60,384 bases of DNA. Source: Psilocybe azurescens. Taxonomy: Eukaryota > Basidiomycota > Agaricomycetes > Agaricales > Agrocybaceae. The stretch spans positions 1-60,384 of the forward strand of contig JAJIRX010000691.1 in NCBI GenBank assembly GCA_023853785.1, read 5' to 3'. Both the position numbers and the translations under genes were made by a program. The first letter of the stretch is position 1; each line of letters begins with the position of its first letter. Below the pieces are notes generated by a model. It ran no database searches. It was not told the origin of the DNA and saw only the letters and a program-made list of their open reading frames with translations. Positions 37,901 through 49,482 of this stretch are shown in pieces.

Positions 37901-40900
37901 TCTTGCTGTCCAAAGGAATGGACTTCGTCCAATATTATTCTGAGCCGAATTCAGTCGACGCCTATTGATTAAAGATTAAAATTACCTTTTGAGCCGCGGA
38001 ACCCACCTGCTAGCCAAAGGAGGGGAGAAGAGCATAATTGCCAACATCTCGGGAACCGTCACGAGAATTTGGCAGGTCTGTGGATCGTGTATGCGATAGT
38101 CGCGAGTATGAATTGCCCAACAGCTTCCTATATGTTGTCGTCAAAACGGATATAGCACCATTCGGGTATGGACAAAACTTACTTCCGTTCAAATTTTTGC
38201 TGAACCTTGCATAAACCTCGGCTGCTATCTGGGTAACCAGCGCCTTTGTGGGTGCGATGTATACCAAGATGCCGGTGTCTGATTCACGCAGGACCCTCTC
38301 CATAGCATAAAACGATATAAAGGTCTTTCCAGCGCTGGTAGGGGCTATCAAAAACGAGGCATTTAGGATCCGAAAACAACAATATAAAACCTTTAAATAC
38401 GCACCCACGACCAAAAGGGACTTGTTTTGATCAATACCGTCCAGTACCTTCTTCTGCCAGGCATCTGGTCTGAAGGAAACACGCTCGTCAAACGATCCGT
38501 CCATACTTCGATCCATGTATTGGCCCAAAAAGTCGGAGCTGCCACTCAACAGGATGTTCCGTGATGGCCATAAAGGGATGGAGACGGGCGTTAGTCTTCG
38601 ACTTGATCAGCTTCACGAAAGAGAAACTGAGAGGTTGGTCTTCGAGATAAACAGCGTCCAAGAACAGGGCAGAGGCATAACCATTAAAGCCCAAGGCATC
38701 GAGCACGGAAGTCAGCACCCTTATTGCTGAGTGCGTCATCACTCGACCATCCGATACATCCCTTCACGATACGCATAATGGAGACCGTATATTTGTCCCT
38801 TGTAGACGAAGCGTCTTTTGTTGGTTCTTCGAGCCATGCCACGATTTCAAGGTTTAATCGGAATAATTGCATGTCTAGGATGATGAAAGGAATGTCGATC
38901 TTCTTATTTCGAGAAAACGTATCCATTGAAACTATTTTTTGTGCGCAAGAGAGCTTCGAGATGTCGGAAAGATGCTGCTTCCACTTCATTTCAAGAATGT
39001 TTTTGTTCTTGTTTTCTTTCTCGGCTTTGATACTCAGCTTCAGTTTGTCCGCGGATGACAGAACACAATTTTTCTTCTTTACGAGAGAAGCTGAGGTCTA
39101 GTATATTGTCAATAAGTAATAGGAGACACGCCAGGAGGCTCAATCTACATACCAACCCTCGTTTTTTATCAGATGGCTTAGAGTGGCCGACAGCCGAGAT
39201 GACGATCTGCTGGAGAATCGCACCGGAGGCGCCGGTCAACGAGGCAGCTTGTTTCTGCATGACCGACATGAATCGTTGATCTGCGCGTAGCTTGCGCTTC
39301 AATCCCCAAGCGTCCAGAGGTTTAGTATTTGATCCTCCTTCGTGGCTTGCTAAGATGGATCTTTGGTTATGCCAGTGTCTGTTGTCAGAGAAGAGGACGC
39401 ATTGCTCGAAGTTCGAGCTAGGGAGGTCGGCGTCGACCATATGCGTCGGAATTTGAAGGTCGGAAAACAAATCGTCAAATACAGGATTGGAAAATTCGAG
39501 AAGTTTTGAGGCCTCGCAGGTTCTGTGTTGAACATGGAGATACGATTGCCTTTCGCGCGGTAGTGGATACATGGCCGAGAATCCTTCGAAGTTCAGAGGT
39601 GGCCCGCGAAGTTCAGACCACACGATTTGAGCCTCGCGACTCAGCGTCGTACCGATGTAGTCTTGTATGTGACTAGGCATCAATATTGCGACTACGATCA
39701 GTGTCGCGAAGATCGTGCCATCAACGTCAAGCGGGAGTGGATGGGTCGCCAACAGATTCGCTGCTCTAGAGAAAAGTGCGGGCATGAACCGCTCCCGAAT
39801 GATGTCCGTCAGCGTGGAATTAAGGAGCGGGTGAACCTGCGCCCGGTCTGAGACACTCAAGGAAGGTAGCAAGAGGACATGGGCTACAAACAGATACACC
39901 AATTCGGCTGCCAATCCTTCGCCGATTAGCGTCATAACATTCAGACCTCTGAAGATATTGGAGGGGATAGTGTCCAAGTTCTTGCCATAAGGGCAGATAC
40001 CGCAAAGAGTGGTTTCACCGCCATCCATATGCGATCCCCATGCAAAGGATATAGTCGGCCTTGTCGATGTGATGACGCCGGAGTTCATTTTCTACAGCTT
40101 GAGACACGTCGCGAAGGTTCAGTGAACGGTCGCTATACGTTCTTGGCTCATAAACGAACGACAGGATCTAATATGGACAGACGGCATAAGTATATACTTT
40201 ACAATACACATGATGTATTTCATACACCTTACCTTTGAATCGCAATATTCTGCTCCATTAAGTAACGCCACTGCAACTCCTCTGGAGTTCGAGAGAATGC
40301 CCAGTAAAAAAAAGACGCTGTGATAGAATGCACGCGGCCTCGATATCATTTGAATCGTCTTTGCAGAGTCCACCGTCGTTCGTCATAATAAACATAGGCT
40401 TGAAGATAAGAGGTCAGTAATTACGGACATTTGAATTGAAAGTAGAGTTAGATACCTTGTTCTTAGCAGCGTAATCGCTCCACAAGGGGTCATTGACTCC
40501 GTTGAATACGTGCACCTTAAATTCGAGCGTAAGCAGGTGTCGAAACAGCATCGAACGCGCCAGAAGTCTCGACGCGACTTCAAAGTTTGATGATCCTGTT
40601 TTGACGGCGAAGTGCCGCTGAGCTAGCGATGTCCAAGATGTCAGAATGAAGAAGTAACGATCAGACCTGATTAGACTCACTCTGCCAGAATGCGACTTCG
40701 AAGTTTGCAGATCGTTGTTTGAAAGCATCAAGTAAAATTTCTAGAATGTAATAGGCGTGGAGAATCTGGAAGCTGCAGCCTGTATACGTATTAGATTTAA
40801 AGAGAAAATATTAGAATAAACAATAACCTTTTCTCCCAACTGACAGTAGAGGATCCTCGAGCACAGAATGAAAGAGTGCCTCTCCTATGTCTCAGCTCAG

Positions 40901-41116
40901 TCGCATATATGACATGCAAGCGACTTCGATCTCACCATCTATCAGGAATAGTTCATTCCCAGCGTAATCACCTAGTAGATCCATCCATCTAGCTGATCTG
41001 GTGGTTCTTACAAACCATGCATCATCTAAGTCATCCAAGACTTTACGGGCTGAGAAGCCTTCGGGGACGTCGATGTTTTCTGGCGCAGTCGAGTCGCTAA
41101 AGCCTTCCAGATCCAT
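34971..41116 (-). CDS. DDX60/Ski2-like superfamily 2 RNA helicase
   Basis: A long multi-exon gene starts at ATG 41116 (MDLEGFSDSTAPEN) and stops at 34971. Motif I is PTSAGKTFISF (about 38340), motif Ia is YIAPTKALV, and the DEVH box is in ILDEVHSFGQQEGG (about 37925). Next come LSGLSATIGSP (motif III), FNFDRTNCEVMAQHLVESL (start of RecA2), AIHHAGMYKHYRSLVE, and motif VI QCAGRAGRRGFDLLGN (about 36370). The C-terminal region has ANCIRRGDIWFLLQDFCLTL and ends EEFEEKFKAMWA, which matches the DDX60 family better than Ski2 or Mtr4. Vertebrate DDX60 takes part in antiviral RNA sensing and decay; the fungal role is not established. The frame slips near 35505, where RSAFASNS should continue to GHGDSFNTVTEL, and returns near 35400. 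These are probably consensus errors. The long N-terminal half has no clear domain. Confidence 0.88.
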
Positions 41117-42247
41117 GACGGGAAGTTAGGGGAAAGGCAACACAATCACTGAGTGATCAATGATTATATAGGTATCGGATAAGGTTTACCTCATGGCATA
41201 CTCATGGAGCCACGTACCCGCCCCGTGGCACAAATTAGGCGCCCATCTTACGGTCATTAAAATGGATAGATAGGCTGGCCTAAACCCAGTAGATTCCGAG
41301 GCTTCTTCAACCAGGAAGTCTTTTATGCGGATGTTGATTCGATACTTGAAGTCTGAAGCTTTGAAATAAGTAGTCTGATTCACGGCCAATTGTTGTCCCG
41401 CGATGAGTCACTGACGGGTTAAAGAGGAGTGCGAGGCTGATACGTTCGAATTGGAAATTCATTCCGGAAGGATCTCCTCCATGGTACTCCAGTGCATGTA
41501 CGTATCAGATGCGTGGATGGAATTGTGAACCTATTTCGATTGAGAATTCGACAGCTGTACTTCCTCATTGCAGATACGCACCAGATTTGTAAGTCTTACG
41601 AGTCTCCGCGAATCCTCCGGCAAATCCTCCTTGAGATCATTATCCTGTAGACGAAGTCTTCGATCGTCTTAGGCAACGAGATTGGCTTTACCTAGTCATG
41701 TATTCAAAGTCTCACGAATGTAGAGGGGCGTTAAGTGAAACAAACAGCGAGAATGTTTAGTCCAAGCTTCAATGTCCTCTGACAATGCATGTTCGCGAGT
41801 TCCATCGACACAAGCCAGAATCTGTTTGTCCTCACTATTAATGTTCTATTAAACAAATATAAGAAAATAAGTCCAGCTGTTCTCACCAGTGATTGTCCGT
41901 TACGCGCATTGGGACCATGCAGAATACAAGCAAAAAATCATAAGGATGGGGCCCAAAGTCGTCAAACTGTTCATCCGTTCCACGAGTTAGGTATAACCAT
42001 CACACCATTGCGGATTCAATGATGTAAATAAGATTCAAATGGAGGATAATATTTGTTGTATATGGCAACTATGGTGTTATAGTCGACAAATGGTTTGCAA
42101 ACAGTGGTCGCGCTGTGGAAGGCCAACTTTTCGGGAGTGAACGGACCGTACTGTTCAGCGGACCGGAATGACGCGTTGGTTTGTCTTCTTAAACCACCAC
42201 AGGGGCCATGGTTCTCTTATCTCATCGATTCTCCCATATCTATCGAA
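41117..42247. other. Intergenic, no gene seen
   Basis: The region separates the divergent helicase and aldo-keto reductase genes. It has short frames only and should hold both promoters. Confidence 0.55.
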
Positions 42248-43808
42248 ATGTCTGTTGGAGGCCCAAAGATAAAACTTAACAATGGCGTTGAAATCCCGGC
42301 GGTTGGCTTAGGCGAGTGTTTCGAGTGCAGCCTCTGTGATTGACGCAGGGACACTGAGGAGAATACTTATCGTAGGAACGTGGCAGTCCAAAGCAGGGGA
42401 GGTAGAGAAAGCCGGTAGAGTACGCTCTCAAGGAGGTTGGGTATCGTCACCTCGACTGTGCCTGGTAAGAATTCTAATCAAACTTTTCTGCTTTTGTTCC
42501 GCTGACCCTGCGGCGGTTGCTGATGTAGGGCGTATGGGAATGAGAAAGAGGTTGGCGAAGGGCTTCGTGCCTCAGGCGTCCCTAGGTCAGAAGTCTTTGT
42601 GGGTTGTCATTTCTGCAGAAAATCTTCGAAGCGACTGACAGTAAGGACTATCTTTTCTCTAATCTGCTAACACAGATTACCAGCAAGCTTTGGGGCACTT
42701 GGCATGACCGCGTCGAGGAGTGTCTCGACCAGACACTCGCTAATCTCGGCACAGATTATCTTGATTGTATGCATGTCATCTTGTTGGGGATACAAAGTCT
42801 AAATATCAAGATTGAATCTTCAGTATACCTTGTCCATTGGCCAATACCCTTGAATCCCAAGGGGAACCATCCTCTCTTCCCCACGCTCCCCAGTGGGAAA
42901 CGGGATGTCTACCACGAGTGGGACTTGAAAGACACTTGGAAGCAAATGGAGGACGTCTTAAAGAAGGGTAGGATATGCATCCCCATTCACGGATATTCGT
43001 TTCCTCACATCTAAAAACTTTGTGCAGGCAAAGTCAAATCTATTGGCGTCTCTAATTTCTCGGAGGCCAAGCTCGAACTAATCCTCCCTACGGCAACGAT
43101 AATTCCTGCCGTTAACCAGGCAAGGGAACATGTCAAGCTAAAACGCGGGCTTTCTAAAATTCTGTTATCTTACAGCTCGAACTTCACGTGTACAATCCGC
43201 AACACAAGCTCCTTAAGTATCTCAAAGACAAAGGGATTGCGGTCGAGGCCTATTCTCCACTAGGTTCCACCAATTCCCCATTGTTTACCGACGATGTTGT
43301 TGTAAGTATAGCATCGAAACACTCTATTCAGTCGTCGGACGTTTTACTGGGTTACTTGCGTACGTAATTGTTTACGGACTAAAATCACTCGTTAACGCTC
43401 TCACGATTCCCTCCGCGACTCAGTCGCGAAGGGCATAATTGTCCTTCCGAAATCTGTGACTCCTGCACGCATCGCTGCCAACTTTACGCCTGCCATTACA
43501 GCCGCCGAAAAGTTGGACGCTGCCGACTTAGACAAACTTGACGGACTTGCGGCAGCCGGAAAGCAAAAGAGGTGTGTTTTTCCCGCGTTCTGTCCAATCG
43601 CTTGCGAATACCTGTACATTTTACTGATTATTTTCGACGCGCAGGTTCATCACTCCTCCTTGGCGTACGTGCTCACAGATGTTGGGAATATTTTTGGACA
43701 TTTTCCGACTGACTTTTATTTTCAGCTGTCGACCTCGGTTTCGAGAATTGGCCCCTCTTCCAGCTTAATAATTGGGCGGAAAAAATATGTCAATCGGATG
43801 CTTTATAG
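42248..43808 (+). CDS. Aldo-keto reductase (glycerol dehydrogenase/uronate reductase-like)
   Basis: This is an NADPH-dependent reductase of aldehydes or uronic acids with a TIM-barrel fold, presumably cytosolic. It starts MSVGGPKIKLNNGVEIPAVG. The catalytic tetrad is visible: Asp in HLDCA and Tyr in VYGNE-like AYGNE, then Lys in TSKLWGTWHD and His in LYLVHWP. The cofactor regions SIGVSNFSEAKLE and VLPKSVTPARI follow, and the end is FENWPLFQLNNWAEK. It has eight or more introns, two with GC donors: 42312-42375 (AG|GCGAGT) and 43120-43175 (CAG|GCAAGG, between VNQ and LELHVYNP). One extra G at 42414-42415 and one near 42603 break the frame; both look like consensus errors. The substrate cannot be decided from sequence, but myo-inositol oxygenase next door makes glucuronate. 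Confidence 0.9.
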
Positions 43809-45509
43809 ATACATGACGTTAGTGAACGGAGACCGTTGAATGCAAGAGTTGGAATACAATTGAACCTATTCTGTACTGTACCCCAAATGATGTTGACTAT
43901 CTGCGCACAGCTCGAGTAAAAAATTTCAGAGACAGCTTTTTGTCTGTCAAGTTAGCTAACTCATTTTTTTTCTGACATTGATTATCTGCCACAACTGTCT
44001 CTTTCAATGTCCTATGAACACTTCATTAAACCGTCTTAAGTGATTTATTAATAAATACTAGTCTCATTCATTTCAGTTAGAAAATCCTGTGCTAACTCTG
44101 CTTGCTCCGGTTGTTTTAGATTTTTACAAGCCTGGCAATGGCTCCTCCCCGCGCGAATATCGCGGAGCCGCAAGTTAACGCACAATCGAGGCGGAAACAT
44201 CTCCCTGAGAGAAAAATTGAGCGTAAACCAGATGTACGTGAGAAGAAACAAGAATGTAGGCAACAAATAAATATACACGAGCCATCACTCGTGAAACTTT
44301 GAAGTTACCGTATGGAGTTCAGACTATTCAGTCATCATCAAGTTATATATGAACTTGGGAATTGTTTGCACAGACCTGCACGGTATGGTATGCAGCGGCA
44401 CCTAATAATATTCTGCTCAGACTCGGCCATCGATGGGTCCTTCACAAAGTGCCCGATTGCCGAAAAAAGGATGCGAGGTCAATCTCGTGGAAGATCTTCG
44501 ATTAGCAGGGATCTCGAAAATGAAGTGGTGCTTGGACGACCGAGCTAAATGTACCGACTATTACCTTCATTGAAAGGAGTTGAAAGGGGACATGTCAGTG
44601 CGCTGGGGTTTGTGTCCAGTTACTCTCCCTAGGAGCTTATATAACGGAAGTTATTCGGGAAATGCAGAACAGGTCGTGATATGAGTTTCTACTCAAAATT
44701 TCCAGAACACAGGTTAGAGCCGACGATTCATGTCAAGTAGCTATGTAGCAGCAGATATTCTGGAGTTAATGTCTTGACCCATTGAGCACAGCACAGGCAA
44801 AAGATGAGCAGCCTGCAGCGGTGATCCATCCCTGATCCTGGATCCATGAGCGACTCCTGACGATGATGAGCTGTAACGCAGTTGATCCTAGATGATCCAG
44901 CGGTATTCAGGCTTCAGCGGTGGATTAGATCCATAACTATTCCTAACGTCATAGCCAGTTGAAATGGCCGAGTTTCGAGGAACTTTGGAGACGGCCGTGG
45001 TGTGGATCGCCCTGAATGATCAGGGAGTGCGGAGAGAAGAAGTTATCTCGTGCGTTACTCGCCCGCCATAAATTCTACGCAGTGATGAGAGGGAGGAATT
45101 GTCATATCCAAGAGGAGACAGTGATTATGGCAAGGATTTGTAAAGCGACATACTCCGGCGCCATGCGAGGTGCCCTGACGACACGTGGCAACGCGCGCGT
45201 GGCGTCCCCTGGCTCCCTTTGAGATCTTGAGTCTATCTGGAGGTACTCCTGGCAAGCTCAATCTCGCTCACCTCATATGATCCTATAGTCCCATGAATAT
45301 CCGTGAAACAGACTGAAACCTGTAAGTTTATATTATGGGTAGCTGTGGTATAGATTCCGTCTCAATCGCCGATTGGATCACCGCCCCTTCTTCGTCCGAG
45401 ATCTCTATGCCACTGTGAACTGATAAAAGGCTGATAGTCTTTGTCGGTATGGCCAACAACAACTCCTCTTCGTCTTCACCATCTGCCAAGTTCTCTTCCA
45501 CTTCTAAAA
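43809..45509. other. Intergenic, no gene seen
   Basis: Only small frames are present. A cluster of GATCC words lies at 44823-44897. The right end should contain the promoter of the inositol oxygenase. Confidence 0.55.
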
Positions 45510-46802
45510 ATGCCTAGTGCTACTACCAGCCAGAACCCGGGACGCGACCTCGATGCTACTTCTGACGCCATCGATGATGGTATGTTTTATCTATTTCAGC
45601 GTAGAAAATTCAACATTAACGCATCCTTGCTGCAGTAAACGTCATGAAAGGGAAAATGTGGAACGAAGAGTCCGAGTTCGACGAAGCGAAGGACAAAACC
45701 AAGTTCCGTGACTATGAAGCAGCCTGCGATCGCGTCAAAAATTTCTACAAGGAACAACATGGTTCGCTTTAGTTGCCGTCGTTGTGTTGAGAACCGTGTC
45801 GCTGACAACAACTTACAGAGAAACAGACGGTCGCCTTCAATATCAAGGCGCGAGTTGATTTCAAAAGCCGCAAGCGCGCTCGCATGGGAGTCTGGGAAGC
45901 GATAGAGTTGCTGAATACTTTGATCGACGACTCCGACCCTGACGTGAGTGCTACTTTCTTATGCGGCTTTCCGAGTAACTGATGACGTCAATATATACAG
46001 ACCAGCATGACCCAGATCGAGCACTTGTTGCAAACCGCCGAAGCAATTCGACGCGACGGAAAGCCAGAATGGATGCAGGTAAATAAGATTTTGGTATCTT
46101 TGCTGGCGTCAACTGACTGACATCAAACAGCTGACTGGCTTGTTACACGACCTTGGGAAACTGCTTTTACTTTTTGGCTCTGAAGGGCAATGGGACGTCG
46201 TTGGTGTAAGTTCTCTCCCACATGCTTTATCATCTCATGATCTGACGGAACTCCTATAGGACACTTTTGGTAAATTTCTTTCCGTGCAACCTCCCTGCAA
46301 CAACGTTTTAATTCTTGTTTCATAGTCGTTGGCTGCAAATTCTCTGACAAGATCATCTACCCTGAAACGTTCAAGAGCAACCCAGACTACTACGATGCCG
46401 TATACTCCACTGAATACGGCATCTACAAGCCGCACTGTGGCCTTGACAATGTCATGCTATCGTGGGGACACGACGAGGTACGCGAACACCCCACACACTT
46501 CTCAGTTGAAAACTGACGTTGGTGATTAACGTTTAGTACCTCTACAATGTCGTCAAGGATCAATCCACTCTCCCCGCCGAAGCTCTTGCCATGATCCGGT
46601 ACCACAGCTTCTACCCATGGCACAGAGAAGGTGCCTACGCTCACCTGATGAACGAGAAGGACCTCCAGGTCCTCGAAGCTGTCAAGGCCTTCAACCCCTA
46701 TGACCTTTACAGCAAAAGCGACGAACCTTGCAAAGTCGAGGAGCTCCGTCCGTACTATCAAGGCCTCATCGCAAAATTCTTCCCCCTGTTCTTGACTGGT
46801 AA
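45510..46802 (+). CDS. myo-inositol oxygenase
   Basis: This di-iron enzyme cleaves myo-inositol with O2 to D-glucuronate. The start chosen is [20 protein letters not shown] at 45510. Introns begin at 45580-45635 and continue through the gene. Diagnostic segments are [40 protein letters not shown], the HD pair in [45 protein letters not shown] and [16 protein letters not shown]. These supply the His/Asp iron ligands of the family. The conserved end VLDW followed by TAA (46800-46802) is read only if the C run 46782-46786 had one more C. As printed, the frame runs on to 46827 with a foreign tail. This is a likely consensus error rather than a real change. Confidence 0.94.
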
Positions 46803-47323
46803 TCAACCTGCTCTCCATTCCACTTAGAGTTCGCATTCAACATCTTGCTATCATCGCTTTTCAATCCCTGCCCTAGATATCCGGTTATTTGCTGTCTTTG
46901 CTTTTTACTCACCACATAATTTTTTTTCTTGATGTCCTTCATACTACTAGATGTCCGCCTCACGAAGAGCCTCCTTCCACCCATTGTAGCGTCAGTCTCC
47001 TCTAGACCAGTATATCTTAATCGTTGTTTCAGTACTTATTTAGACCTTTGTATCAAACACCTTGTTTATTGCTCTCTCGAATTGAACCCCTGTTTACATT
47101 CCTTAATTTGACCAACCCACGTTCGCGGAGATCGACGGTAGGATGTCGGCAGTGAGGGTAGATAAGATAGCGGCTTTTCGTAACGGCTATTAGCGGTGAT
47201 GCCTTTGTCATCGTCATCGATCCAATTTCATATTTATCCCCAGTCCCTGAGGGTACTCATCCCAGTGCAGTTGTGCAATCGCCTGCAATCGCTCGCATAT
47301 TTTCCTTAACGCACGACTACCAC
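46803..47323. other. Intergenic, no gene seen
   Basis: This is 3' flank of the inositol oxygenase and promoter of the phosphatase. Nothing else is recognisable. Confidence 0.55.
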
Positions 47324-48734
47324 CATGTCAGAAAAATCTCCAGAAAGCACCCTCCCATACCCACCTCTTCATCAGGACAAGAAGTTTATCGTTCTCTCCG
47401 ATTGGTTGGTCTGCATGAAATCTGGAATTACCGTCGTTCCATGTTCTGGGCTCATTTTTTCTGTAACCTGGCAGGGATGGCACGATCACCACGCATGATT
47501 CAAATGATTGTACGTCACCATGTCTTCGATGTCAACTGTGCCTTCTCGATGAATCAAATAGTTACATTGATAAAATTTCTCATGACCGATCAATTGCAGA
47601 TATGACCGATAATATTGGCTTCGGGAAAGACAAACGGAGGGCAGGAAACCTCGAGATCCTGGCAGGAACCGACAATTTCAGGTAATGTTTACCGCGGTTG
47701 GGCTATAAGCGCCCGAGAAGCTCGCCAAGGAAGCTCATCATACATACCGTCGGCTTCTTAGAGATGGTTTCCGGAAAATGTTGGCCAGTATCGTAGAGAA
47801 CGGGCATACTTTTGAAGAATGCAAAGAACTGCTTCGAAACAGTACGTCAATCATCATCATCCCTCTACTAGACATGATCCTGGGATAATTGAAGTCCTTT
47901 CAGACATCAAGTTAGATCCAGGCTTTAAGGAGTTCTATGCTTGGTGTAAAAACAACGATATTCCTGTCATTATCGTATCCAGGTGCGTCGTCGGGAGCAA
48001 TCACCAACTTCTGCTCCATCTCCAGCCACGATATTTCGGGTTCTGATGTAAACAAAACAGTGGAATGGCGCCCCTTATTCGGGCAGTCCTGTCGAAGCTC
48101 GTAGGACAGAAGGACGCCGACGAAATTGAGATCATCGCCAACGACGTGACCGTGTTCCCCGATGGAAAATGGGAGATCAAGTTCAGGCATCCGTCAAGGT
48201 AGGTCCTGGGACCCACTGTGCAGGAGCAGCGTGAGATTGGTATGCGTCCAGGCGCGTCCATATCCGAACGCGCTTGCAATAAGCTCTAATCACCTGCTTT
48301 CACTTCCCAATTTTTGAGAATGAACTGAATTTAACTCCTCGTATTATTGCTCCCACGTATAGCGGGTTTGGGCACGATAAATCGCAGGCGATCCTTCCCT
48401 ACCGTGCATTATCGCGTCCTCCAACTCTGTTTTTCTTCGGCGATGGCGTATCAGGTAAAAGTTTCTATTCCAACCCATCGCAGTGGAGTGGTACTGATTG
48501 TCACCTGGGTCCTTGTCTAAATTTTTCTTTTTTTAAAAAAAAACAGACATATCGGCAGCCAAGTATGCCGACGTTCTGTTCGTGAAGACGAAGCTCGATG
48601 GGGAAAACGACCTTGCGGCTTATTGCCAAAGGGAAGAGATCAAGCATGTCTTGTTCTCCGATTTCTCAAAGGCTCTACCGGTGGTGCAGTCCATCGTGGA
48701 AGGAAAGAAAACAATCGACGAGGTGGTCGTATAA
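47324..48734 (+). CDS. HAD-superfamily phosphatase (MtnX/PSP-like)
   Basis: The start MSEKSPESTLPYPPLHQDKK leads to the HAD nucleophile motif VLSDWDGTIT, whose codons are joined by an intron inside the first Trp. Then come NDYMTDNIGFGKDKRRAGN and a helical cap (MLASIVENGHTFEECKELL). Motif II Ser lies in PVIIVSSGMAPLIRAV, the Lys in the HPS-SGFGHDKSQ region, and motif III/IV acids are in LFFFGDGVSDISAAKYADV. The end is GKKTIDEVVV. About eight introns of 50-100 nt all splice in phase with no frame break. HAD enzymes of this group dephosphorylate small phosphate esters; the substrate is unknown. It is homologous to the yeast YNL010W-like proteins. Its place beside inositol oxygenase permits, but does not prove, an inositol-phosphate role. 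Confidence 0.88.
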
Positions 48735-49482
48735 CGCGCCCACAGTCAAATCCGACATCTTTACTTTAAACATAGAAAGTAGACCAAAATGATCATAGAA
48801 CCTATTAATGGTAGGAGCGGCAGAACCTGGGTTACGGACTCAGCAAGTCGGTACACATTCTCATCAAGAAAGTAGATTTATCAGTTGTACACATATAACC
48901 ATAAGTACATACATAGAATATGTTCGAAAGCTCCTAAAATAATGTGGCGCCTCTCCAAAATACAGGTCGAGTCTGAAAACCTTGTTTTTGTTGCAATGCA
49001 ATCGGTTACCATCCGCAGCGCCGATCATACGGAAGCCAAGACAGAGGGAGGCTCAGGGAGCCAGAGGAAACAGTGAAATCGGCGATCAAGACCACGCGAG
49101 GAATACGGTAGGTGCGTAATGCCACGTTCTCGCAAAGTTCTGCAATAAATTGGGTTGCGTTCCTGAGAGGTGGGCAATGGGCAATGGGCAGACCCGGAAT
49201 ACGCAGGGCCTAGAAGGCAAACGGCATCTCACGATTAAATCAAAGGGCGCAGTTGACTAGGAATAAAGGCGCCATCTTGGAGGTTGCTTTAGGGTTTGGC
49301 ATGATAGGATACGAAGGTGGGGCATCCAGTACAGGTGTCACAACAAAAGGAGAAGGCATTGGAAATGTGGATGCTGAAGAATCAAGATGGATAATGATAG
49401 GAAGAAAGCAGGTTCGGAATGATGATGGGAATTGGTCGCGCAGCATGCTAGCGATATGTGGACGAGATGCGAGATGATACCC
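48735..49482. other. Intergenic between convergent genes, no gene seen
   Basis: These are the 3' flanks of the phosphatase and the RabGAP. Only small shadow frames are present. Confidence 0.55.
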
